The translations under genes and the position numbers were made by a program. Positions 54,730-64,000 of a stretch of DNA of 64,000 nt are shown in pieces (the stretch's first letter is position 1; each line of letters starts with the position of its first letter). The stretch comes from Terfezia claveryi (taxonomy: Eukaryota > Ascomycota > Pezizomycetes > Pezizales > Pezizaceae), in the NCBI GenBank assembly GCA_015179025.1, contig WHUX01000258.1, positions 1 through 64,000 of the forward strand, written 5' to 3'. The notes below the pieces were generated by a model, which worked only from the letters and a program-made list of their open reading frames with translations, had not been told where the DNA came from and ran no database searches.

Positions 54730-57700
54730 ATGAGGCTTCCTCAGGTACCATTGATGGAACAGGGTGACCAGATCCTAAGCATTTTCCAGGTCCTCAGCAG
54801 GTTGCCAGGTAGTCTCCTTGTCCCCTAACCATTTAACCTTGTACTGGACTCACCCATAGTACTTCCTGGAGTCTAGTACCTCCTCGACCTCCTACTCCTC
54901 TTCTCCTGCAATCACCACGGGAGGAGGTGGCGAATGCCTTTGACCTGGAAGAGGATCGTCCATAGCTGGCTCGATCTCCGAGACATGAACAACCGGGTGG
55001 CGTTTGATGTCTTTGAGAAACCTCAATCGATAGGCATAAGTGCCTACAACGCCTAGCACCTCGAAGGGGCCTAAAAACTTATGGTCCAGTTTGCGGGAGG
55101 GCCATTCTGTTCGGAAGTGTCTGCTGGATAGCTATACTTGCTCCCTGAGTGGTATTTAGGAGCTAGCAACCGGGACCCATTGGCATACTCCGCTTGCCTG
55201 GCTTGGGCGTAGGCCAACTCAGCCTTCAAGGTAGCATAGAGTTTTGTAATCTCTGTTACGAAGTCCTTGGCTGGGGCATTCTCCCTGGCCTTGTACAGAG
55301 GTGCTAGGGAGTCTATGAACCGAGGGTGCCAGCTATAATTGGCTAGGAATAGAGAGGTCTTCAGGGTCTCAGAGAAGTGGTTGTTGGTGGAGAACTCACA
55401 GGTCGCCAGCAATAAAACCCAGTTATTCTGCTGATAATTGATGTACGCTCTCAGGTACTGCTCTATGATGGCATTCATGTATTCTGACTGGCCATCAGTC
55501 TGAGGGTGGTATGCCGTGGACAGGTGTACTTCAATACCTAGCAGCTTATAGAAGGTTCTCCAGAAGTTGGCGATGAACTAAGGGCCGCGGTCTGAGACAA
55601 CCGATGCCGGGAGGCCATGGTAACAGAAGACATTATTCAGGTAAAGGGATGCCAATTCGGGGGCTGAGCAGGTGTCTCGATAGGGTATTACATGCCTCAT
55701 TTTTGTCAACTGATCCACTATCATTAAGATGGCATTGAATCCCAAATCTTCTGGCAATCCAGTGACGAAGTCCATAGTCAGGTGTTGCCAGGGTTGTTCT
55801 AGGACTTCTAAGGGCTTCAGAGTACCATAAGGAGCATGGCGGGTGGGTTTGGCATACTTGCAAACATGGCAATTCCATATGTACCATTCCACATCTTTCT
55901 GCTGATCGATTCAGATGTATAGCCTAGTTAGCAGCTCTAGGGTTTTAGCTACTCCAGGGTGGCCAGCGGCTAAAGTGTCATAGGATTCCCTAATCAGGCT
56001 GAGGTGCAAGTCCCCTTCCAGTACGTATAGTCGATCTAAGTAGTATAGAAGGCCATCCTGAACGGTGTATTCAGCCAGGGAGATCTTTACGTGACGGCGC
56101 TGTCCAGATTCCACCGCGGCGATTATATCCTTAACCAGGTCGTCCTCCGCATATGCCTGTCATATCCACAGGAGGGGATCTGCTCCGGGGTCCGCTTCAG
56201 CTTCAGCATCCATATCCGCAAGGGTATTAGCTGCCAGGTCGAGATTTTCAGGTTTCAGTACTACCTGATTCTGGTACTTCAGCCTTTCATCCCCCCCTTT
56301 AGGGAGATCTCCTGATCTCCTGGTCAGTACATCCGGCTTACCCCTAGCCTTTCCAGGCCGATACCTTATCTTGAAGTTAAATCGAGAGAGAAATTCCAAC
56401 CACTTAGCCTATTGGCGATTTAGCAATTTGGTGGTTGTGAAGTACTCTAGGTTCTTATAGTCAGAGAGGACCTCGATAACCCCCTTTGCCGATTTCAGGT
56501 GTGGTCTCTATTCCTCGAATGCTCGCATAATGGCCATTAACTCCTTATCATAGATTTTGTAATTACACTCCGCCGGGGAGTGCTTTTTGGAGAAATAGGC
56601 CACTGGGTGGAGGACTCCATTAACATACTGGGACAGGATTCCGGTGGAGACATAGTCGGAGGTGTCCATTTCCACGATGCACTCGCTATCAGGGTCAAAA
56701 TGGGCCAGGATTGGGGCTGAGCAGAAGGCTTCCTTAAGGTTCTGGAAGGCGGATTGGGCTTCTGGATTCCAGGGGAAGGCCCTTCTTATCAGGTGTGAGC
56801 CAGCTTCTACCTTCATTTTTATCAAGGCCGTCAAGGGTGCCGCGATTCTTGAGTATCCCAGGATAAATCGGCGGTAGAAGTTGGCAAATTCTAGGAAGGC
56901 CTACACATCCTTCAAATTGGCTGGGGTTTCCCACTCTTGGATTGCAACAACTTTGGCGGGGTCTATCCTAATACCTTCCGTGGTTATGATCAAGCCCAGG
57001 TACTTCACCTCTTGGATATGGAATTCACATTTTTCAGGCTTAAGGTACAGCCTAGCCTGCTCTAGCTTCTCTAGCACTTGCCTCACATAGACTTTGTGTT
57101 CCACTAGGGAGTCCGAGTATATGAGAATATCGTCTAGGTAAGCTATGCAGAACACATCAAGGAAGTCCCGCAAGGTGTCATTGATGAAGTGCTGGAAGGA
57201 GGCAGGGGCATTGGTTAGGCCAAAAGGCATCACATTATACTCAAAATGGCTATATCATATTTGGAAAGCAGTTTTCCACTCCTCCCCCTCGGCGATCTGT
57301 ACCAGGTTGTAAGCCCCTCTCAAATCCAGTTTGGTGAACTATTTAGCCTTAGAGAGCCTGGCTAATGTCTCCTGAATTAGGGGTAGGGGGTACCTGTTTT
57401 TGACCGTTATCTCGTTTAGGCCCTGGTAATCGATGCACAACTGGAGAGAGCCATCCGATTTCTTCACGAAAAGCACAAGGGCACCCACTGGTGAGGAGCT
57501 GTAGCGAATGAAGCTCTTGTTGAGGTTTTCTTCCAAGTACTTCTTTAAGGTTTCCAGCTCCACCCGAGACATTCCGTAGAGGGGCCCATAGGGGGGGTTT
57601 TACCCTCTATCAGTGGGATAGTGTGGTCGTATGGTCAGTATGGTGTGAGCTTTTCCACGGCCTTCTCCAAGAACAGGTCGATGAATTCGTGGTATTCATC

Positions 57701-58440
57701 TGGAACTATAGACTTCCACTCCTCTTTGGACCTCGTTTTATTGATCTGCAGGTTCACCTCATGTATGGACAGGGCATGTGCCTTCAGCTTATGCCTTCTA
57801 GTGAGGTAAGCGAAGGCCCCTGCCCCGATAAAGCTAACATTGAGGGACTTTGGAGGTACGGGAGGGACATCGGGAGCAGGAGAAACAAGGGAAACTGGGG
57901 GATTGGTGGCATCAATGTGTGTGGCCTAGTGTACCACCTGAGTTGGGTGGATTACGGGAGGCGGTAATACACACAGACCAGTAATGGTGGCCTTTGGCTC
58001 TTTGCAGTATTTTCAGCAGTAAGGGCTATTAAAATGCAGGGTATAGGAGCCAAAGCTGACTGATACATCGTGCATCCTAAGCCATGGGATTCTGAGGACA
58101 ATTGGATACTTGAGCTTTGTAACGAACATAGGGAGGCTTTCGGAGTGGTCCCCAATCTAGGCAGGAGTACATGCAATATTGGTAATAGCTCCAGAAGAGA
58201 TAGGTCGGCCATCAATAACATCAAGGAGGTAGGGGGTTTTGAGCTTAGAGGTGGGTATGGCATGCTTACTGACAAAGGCCTGGTCAATAAAGGCAATTCC
58301 TGAGGCTCCACAGTCTACAAGAGCTGATGTGACAAGTGTTTTACTATTGAAGGATATCGTGATAGATACAACAAAATGCTTACCAAATAGGTGAGACTCG
58401 TCAATAGACATAGAAGGAACAGAAAAAGACGACAAAGACA
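54730..58440 (-). pseudogene. Gypsy-E Pol
   Basis: Protease 58435-58157 (TSALVDCGASGIAFIDQAF), RT 57572-56901 ([16 protein letters not shown]), RNase H 56834-56400 ([26 protein letters not shown]), integrase 56114-55071 (YDTLAAGHPGVAKTL, CHVCKYAKPTRHA, SDRGP, zinc head and DDE core) and a chromodomain near 54960-54730 (QYKVKWLGDKETTW). The linker that is a long Ala-Glu repeat in B is short here ([11 protein letters not shown]). Stops at W and Q codons. Confidence 0.88.
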
Positions 58441-58476
58441 GGTGATCTAGTGCAGGTCCCTTGCTAGTATCAGTGA

Positions 58477-59640
58477 CTATACAAGGGACAGGGCTTTTCT
58501 CGACTCATCAAGCTCCTCAATCCTGGGTATTGGGGTGTCGATTGTATAGATGGCCAGGGAGCGATTCTTTCGAAGGGGGCAGGCCACAATGAAGTGGTCG
58601 GCCTTTCCACAGGCTATGTATAGCCCATTATTCCGGTGGCGTTCCCTCTCTTCTTGGGTCAGGCGGGGTCTGCCCACGGATAAGTCCATAGGGGCCAGTC
58701 CGCCTGCTACGAGGGAAGAGTGGGCTGGCTTCTTCGGAGTTACAGGGACCTGTGGCTGGAGGCGAGCAGCTGGAAAGGCCGATCAGGGGGCTGCTGTTGT
58801 TGTTGGGGAGGCCTTTAGGCTATTCCGGAACCTGGCCATCTTTTGCTCTAATCGGCTGGCCTAAACAATGAATTCTTCAAGGGTGTATACATCCGAGAAA
58901 TTGATAAGGGCCTGTCTTAGTTCCATACTTAAACCTTCCTGGAATTGATCCAGTTTGATCTTGTCGCTCTATTCAACTTCCGCAGCCAGCCTAGAGAATT
59001 CAGCCACATAGGTGGCCAGGTCAGTGTTCTCTTGTCAGAGGGCCCAGAGGGCTAGGGTGGCCGTTCCCTCTGGATCCGGATCTCCAAATACTTGTTCAAG
59101 GATCACGAATAGGGCAGGGATATCCGCCAAATTGATACCCATTCCCAACACGTAGGGCTGGACCTGGTCCAGAACCCTTCCTTCCAGCAGGCCGTAAACA
59201 TACGCGAGTTTGTGCTGGGTGGTTGGGAACTTAATGGCATCTCTGTTAAGCTTAATATTGATAGAGTTTTTTTAGGCCTTGAGGCGGGCCCATTCACCAT
59301 TGAATTTGGGTAGGGTGGGGAGATCTTGGGTTTTGGCAGGTGTAGCAGTTGCAAGTGCCTGTGCAGATGCAGTGGCAAGGGCACGGTTGAGGTTGCGAAT
59401 GGTAACTCGGTTGTCTGCAAGGTCTTCTTAGAGAAGGAGGATTTCATCCTCAGCTTCCTTCAGTTTTCGTTCTGTGTTCTGGAGTTCCACTCCTTGTTTT
59501 TGCCAATTGTATAGGTGGCGGTAAAGATATCAATGGCTATTTGGCAGTATTCCAACAGCTGGGCTGGATCTAAGGGAATTGGAGTTTCCCTCCACGCTTA
59601 GAACCTGTTGGTGGGTAACAGGGTTGGTTCGGACATTTTA
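58477..59640 (-). pseudogene. Gypsy-E Gag
   Basis: The knuckle near 58625 reads YIACGKADHFIVAC: the first Cys is Tyr, whereas in Gypsy-B the second one is. Gag ends at a TAG matching the Gypsy-B Gag stop. Upstream parts (59447-59103) are frameshifted relative to B. Confidence 0.8.
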
Positions 59641-59667
59641 CCAGTTGGTCAGAGTGATCCAACGTAG

Positions 59668-60234
59668 TGTAAAGAGGGCTCTGGGGGACAAGGCGACCAA
59701 GGGGTATGCCGGGGCAGTTGCAAGGGGGAATCGCACATGTAGGAGCGCTACGTATGTGATCTGGGGAAAGGCTGGAGGCAAGGGTAAGAGGCAAGAGAGG
59801 CAGAGGGCAAGAGGCACAAGATACGCGGAGGCAGTTGCCACATGTGTCGGAGGGAGGCAGCTGTACTGCAGAGCTGTTTTATAAGACAAGGGGGTGCACA
59901 AGGGAGGTGAACAAGTGCTGGGAGAGGCAAGGTCCTGTATTGGATATACAAGATGTTGGATAGGGATCCAATGACAGTATGAGGGACAGGGTCTATATAT
60001 ACATAATTCTGTCAGGGCAATGAGGGAAATAAGCTTCCTAAGATCCCTATCTCGGAAGCCAAGTAAGGTAATGATAACAATAACCCATTACCTGTGTCGC
60101 AGGTGATGCCGAGGGCAGCAATAACAATAACTCATCACTTGCGATTGCAGGTGATAACAAAGACAACAATGGCAATGACTCATCACCTGCGATCACAGGT
60201 AATGGTGAGGGCAACTGAGCACACGGTTGTGACA
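59668..60234 (-). repeat. Gypsy-E 5' LTR
   Basis: 567 bp, minus-strand ends TGTCACAACCG...TTTACA. Contains one copy of the GTAGGAGCGCTACGT palindrome and ATCACCTGCGAT-type inverted units near 60080-60215. Confidence 0.88.
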
Positions 60235-60413
60235 TTGTCCATCTAAGTATTTGAATGGGATTGGTGTTTCATCTAGGTTGAGGATATTACTTAGAAAGTA
60301 GCATCCTATATCAATAACAATCTGATCTCATTCAAGAGAGTTATGAGGCTAAGAGTTTTAGTAGTTGAATCGAAGCTACTTTTAAATAAGTTTATGATAT
60401 TCTTTTGGGACTT
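60235..60413. other. Unique AT-rich sequence, nothing identified
   Basis: The flank of Gypsy-E; without the second LTR the Gypsy-E target duplication cannot be found. Confidence 0.4.
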
Positions 60414-60415
60414 TA

Positions 60416-60663
60416 CATCAGCAAGAAAAAAGTGGCATCGGGATGCCAGGTAGTGTCTCCAGGAGACAGGGTTGTCTCTTATGTCTTTTGTGTCTTTTGT
60501 GTCTCCTGGGTGTCTCCTGAGTGTCTCCTATATGTCTCTTAGTGTCTCCCAGTGTCTCCAGGAGACACCAGGAGACATTCTGCCAATCGTGGAGACACAT
60601 CTTGTCTCCAGTGGCATTACTGTCTCTAGAGACACTAGAGACAAACTATTTTCTTTCCTGATG
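60416..60663. mobile_element. 248-bp MITE with CATCAG ends and GTGTCTCC words
   Basis: Ends CATCAGCAAGAAAAAAGTGG and, inverted, CATCAGGAAAGAAAATAGT, flanked by TA on both sides (60414-60415, 60664-60665). The body is almost wholly GTGTCTCC and GGAGACAC words on both strands, able to fold into many short hairpins. The left end matches the Pal-1 left end for about 20 bases. Confidence 0.88.
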
Positions 60664-60665
60664 TA

Positions 60666-60992
60666 GATGCTTTCCAAGTTATAGATCAAGAGCTAATACT
60701 CTATCTTCATTAGAAGTTGGTAAACTAAGCATATAAAAACATAAAGATTCTAGATATATTAGGATATAATTCTGAGAACAGTTGCTTGGCCTGTCTTTGA
60801 AACTAGCCTCATTGTACCATTCTACCAGCTTTATACTCTTTAACAAAATGCTTAAATAAAGCAATCTCTAACTGTAGCTATAGACATAACCATAATACAT
60901 TTAGTTGACATCGAGAGCCAATTTTTTAACCTACAATCTATACTTGATTTTTCTACTACTGGGCAATTGTCTTTTAGGGAATCTTAAACTAT
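60666..60992. other. AT-rich spacer, no gene seen
   Basis: No ORF or repeat recognised. Confidence 0.4.
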
Positions 60993-63900
60993 CATCAGCA
61001 AAAAGAAATTGGCGTCAGGACACACCACCAAGCGTCCAGACGCGATTTTGCGTCCTATGCGTCCTGTGCGTCTGGACGCTCTAGGGTGTTGCATTACAAT
61101 CCGGACGCAACTAGGGCCCTGCACTGCGTCGCAATACCCTTTCGACGCCATTGGTGACCACTGTGCCATCGGATGTACATTAGGTGCATACCGCCGGACG
61201 ATTCAACTCTGTCTATATTACTTCCTAGACGTCATATAGTATGTGATTCACGACATACATGTTCCTAATCAACTTCTTGATCGTTCTGCTAGCCATATCT
61301 TTATTTATTGTTCTGCTAGCTATATGTATTCTAGTTTCCATCATGAATATCATTCCATGTATGTAGATCAATATAGTTATTTACAATATATAGCTCTTCA
61401 TCATGGATTGGGATTAGATGTGCCATGCCCTCTATATCCGTAATTCTTATCACATGATCGGTTGATGGCAATCCGACGCGCATTATGCCCTCTGGGCCAT
61501 CTGGCGTTAATGATCCGACTATTGTCATTAGTGAAACATGTGCAAGGCAGTATGTATCTTTGGCTGCTATGTCTCATAGTTTGAACAAAGCATTTAGTCT
61601 GGCAGGAACCCTGCCGTCAAGACCACTGGAAACTTTCCCCTGTGTAGACTTGTAACGTCGGACAAACACCCAGTCATGCCTTTCCTCTTGCTTGCGGAAT
61701 AACTTACCCCCCATACAGCATATATGGTGTATCATATGTCCATCGTCGTTGAAGGTCGGAACAGTAACTTGAAGTGTGATATATGCTTTGAGGGGTGCAT
61801 CCATGAGACGGGCTACATCTGTTTCAGTGTCAGATGATTGCCGGTACGGGTACCGGGCAAGATACCTAGCTGTAAGCGTTAATAGGTCAGGTAGATTGTA
61901 GTGTGTCTGCAAAGTCTTAAGATCATGTATAACTTTTACAGGTAGCCGTCCTTGCAACTTAGTTCTCATGAGCTCTGGGTCAGCGTTGCTGGGCAGATGT
62001 AAACTCCGACGGAGGGGAGTAACAATGGTACATATTTCGTCAGGCATGTTTAGGTTATCACAAATCCATTGCTCAACATTCCTTTTGCGCATGGCGAAAC
62101 TGTGTGCCCGTGTGTAAGCGTGAATGATTTGGGGCACGGCATTGATATGATTGGTCCGCCGGTATGCGTCTTTCAGGGGCTTATGGGAGACCTCACAGAT
62201 CTCAGTTGAATATTGCGGAAGTGATCCATATTTGGCTATTTGATCCGCAAAATGCGAAATCAAATACATTTTCAGAAAATTGTAGTGTGCCCCACTAGTC
62301 AGCGTGTCATTCACCAAATCTTCATTTTCTTGTGCCTGATCGTCTTGGAGTTTGCGTCGTTTGGAGGAGGTTGCCAGTTGGGATTCATTCGACACCAGTT
62401 GTTAGTGATGTTCTGCACGGAGGTCTTTAGATGCTACCTTGGCTGAGGCCTTCGTAAACTTTGATGCTCGAAACTGGAGGAATACCTCTTTATGTTTGTG
62501 AAAGTCCTGGAGGTAGTCCCTCATAGATTGTATTGTTTCGGGAGTATGTACCGTGTATTGTGCAATGAGGATGAAGTCCGTTAAATATCTAACACACAGG
62601 ATTTCCTTGTGGCAAGATGTCTTATGTCGAGTGGCAATTGCAGGGGCGTCGGTTCTTCGACTTAGTGCAGCCGTGAAGATGGCCGCAGTACCCATAGCAA
62701 ATTCCTCATCTCTTTCCCTTGCCATTGTGTGACTGTACGGTATGTCTTGTTTGGCCTGGTAAACCCCGGGAAAGGGGGCAATCGCGACCATATATGATTG
62801 AATATAGTCAGGCGTCTGACGTGCCCCAGGAAGTCCTGGACCCATTTCATCATGTGGGATAGCATCCCGAGATGTAGTGTATGTAGAGTATCTCCCCGAA
62901 CCAGAGTATGAGGTTCACAGTTGGGGATATGCCAAAGGGCATTGTTGATCCCCTTAACTCCGTCAATTTCGAGCACTGTCAGGTTAGACTTGTGGTATGC
63001 AGTAGCATACTAGGAGTGTTGCCGGGTATTGTAAGGTGTGTCTGGAAGGTCTCCAAATTCGTTTAGGGGGGCAATGCAGACTGGGCATCGATTGGTGAGA
63101 ATGCCATAAATCATGACATTCTCCATATGGTTTGCCAACCAGGCAAAGAGCCTAGGTATGCATTTGCATACCTTCTCATCACAACATACCATGTCAATCC
63201 CTTGCTGACTTTGGGCATCGGCTAAGGGACTGAGTATGGAGCTCAGTATCTCATGCGTAACCTGGAGGGCATCCAATTCCTGAGCCTCCATAGGGTTTCC
63301 AGGAACTTTAGCAAGGTATTTAGGGGGGGTGGGTAATAACGCAATCAGGATCCAAGCATTCATCGTCTGTTTTTTTTCATACGCTGGACTTTATATTCCC
63401 TATACTCATGTATAGGGGCCATAATTTCTTGTCTCCAAAGAAGTTGGTCAGATGTATCTGGTCCGACGCCAAAAGGACGGGGACAAGTGTAGTGCCGACG
63501 GGAATGAGCCGCTATAAGACTTATGTGTAAGCAAGGAGGCATAGTAGGATAATTAGAGTACATACCTGTTGATCCCACCACCAGGATGCAGTATTCATCT
63601 CCGAATATATTCACTCGTTATTCGCATTGAATAACTTGACTGGTTCCCAGACCACATGGGTCACAAATGTTCTCTACCGTAATAGGTATTTGATACAATC
63701 TACTATATTGCAGTAGTAGAAATCCGACTTTGGTCTCAGCGCATATTGAACAGATCCTGTACTCCACTCAGGATCTGCAATCATTTTGTCCATTTGCTTC
63801 CACAATGTGTACCCCGATTTGAATGAGACACTTGACGTCGGACTGTCGGTAGGTGAGCTCATCAAAATATTGTCCCGGAAGAAATCGTTAATCCTCATTT

Positions 63901-64000
63901 TTGGGACCTTGCTAAGGGTGAAAAACCGGGCAAGCATATAATCCCGCGCATTTAAAAACGGATGGAGGTGATTGAATTGGGCCGAGCGCTGATTGACAAA
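60993..64000 (-). mobile_element. Plavaka (CACTA-like) DNA transposon, 3' end; runs off the window
   Basis: The terminus CATCAGCAAAAAGAAATTGG is followed by subterminal GCGTCC/GGACGC words (61013-61085), then the transposase gene on the minus strand. Its 3' end faces this terminus, the expected layout. The other terminus is outside the window. The end matches those of Pal-1 and the 248-bp MITE. Confidence 0.8.
61574..63990 (-). pseudogene. Plavaka-family transposase, broken and 5' truncated by the window
   Basis: Read by eye as Plavaka: NARDYMLARFFTLSKVPKM at the open upstream end, a WWW motif (EMNTASWWW), LASDQIHLTNFFGDKKLWP, ILTNRCPVCIAPLNEFGDL (CPxC), LEIDGVKGINNALW, HTLHLGMLSHMMKWVQDFL and, C-terminally, QYSTEICEVSHKPLKDAYR. 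Stops TAG/TGA lie near 63673 and 63615, a TAG near 63010 and a TAA near 62400; frames change near 63370 (A-run) and 62690. A possible intron GTATGT..TAG lies near 63565-63510. It would catalyse cut-and-paste transposition if intact. Confidence 0.8.

Larger units (their letters stand above)
54560..60234 (-). mobile_element. Gypsy-E, truncated relative of Gypsy-B
   Basis: Minus-strand element with 5' LTR (59668-60234), Gag, Pol and chromodomain, cut in its 3' UTR by the Gypsy-D LTR. Pol is clearly alignable with Gypsy-B by eye ([38 protein letters not shown]). The missing 3' LTR does not reappear left of Gypsy-D. Numerous stops and frame changes; much older than B. Confidence 0.92.

Overview
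The window reads as a filamentous ascomycete chromosome segment. Evidence: short phase-consistent GT..AG introns in a DNA ligase I gene, a HET-domain gene, a small secreted cysteine-rich protein, a dispersed single 5S rRNA gene, Ty3/Gypsy chromoviruses, Ty1/Copia, pogo and Plavaka (CACTA-like) DNA transposons, and many C-to-T type nonsense or Cys-to-Tyr changes in the repeats. A Pezizomycete (truffle, morel or cup-fungus lineage) is my best guess from the TE load and gene style; this is inference, because no homology search could be run.

Left part (1-22.6 kb), gene-bearing. A HET-domain incompatibility-type gene (5' cut by the window edge) is followed by a 700-bp pogo-family deletion derivative with intact terminal repeats, tRNA-like repeats, a complete five-exon DNA ligase I gene (5519-8662), two weak small ORFs, a secreted WD-like protein gene (13860-14387, minus) and a 5S rRNA gene (17538-17656) with a decayed 5S pseudogene 1.3 kb away. 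Relics follow: a pogo terminus, a solo LTR with perfect target duplication (19755-20050) and a Ty1/Copia RNase H fragment (21.6-22.6 kb).

Middle part (23.2-54.6 kb), one nested transposon stack. Gypsy-D (LTRs 23182-23862 and 53885-54559) was split by Gypsy-C (28510-50924, TSD TATAT). Gypsy-C was in turn split by four insertions: Gypsy-B (30910-37205, TSD ATAGT), palindromic element Pal-1 (37655-39973, TSD TA), palindromic element Pal-2 (40444-45914, TSD GA) and a coding-free short LTR element (46654-48363, TSD CCTTA). Removing each insertion plus one TSD restores the interrupted reading frame of the host Pol, which fixes the boundaries to the base.

Right part (54.6-64 kb). A truncated Gypsy-E (same family as B, minus strand) abuts the right LTR of Gypsy-D. 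Then come a 248-bp MITE (60416-60663) and the 3' end of a Plavaka-type transposon whose transposase (minus strand, broken) runs off the window.

The most interesting signal is the link between these last elements and the two palindromes. Pal-1, Pal-2, the MITE and the Plavaka element share one terminal inverted repeat (CATCAGCAAGAAA-like); for the three complete copies the target duplication is 2 bp. Each is packed with a different subterminal repeat word (GCGTCC, GCGCCC or GTGTCTCC). Pal-1 and Pal-2 also enclose the same 39-bp AT-rich minisatellite at the centre of giant inverted repeats. A second notable signal is Gypsy-D, which carries two CCHC zinc-knuckle motifs between RNase H and integrase in addition to the one in Gag, and an ORF antisense to gag in its leader.
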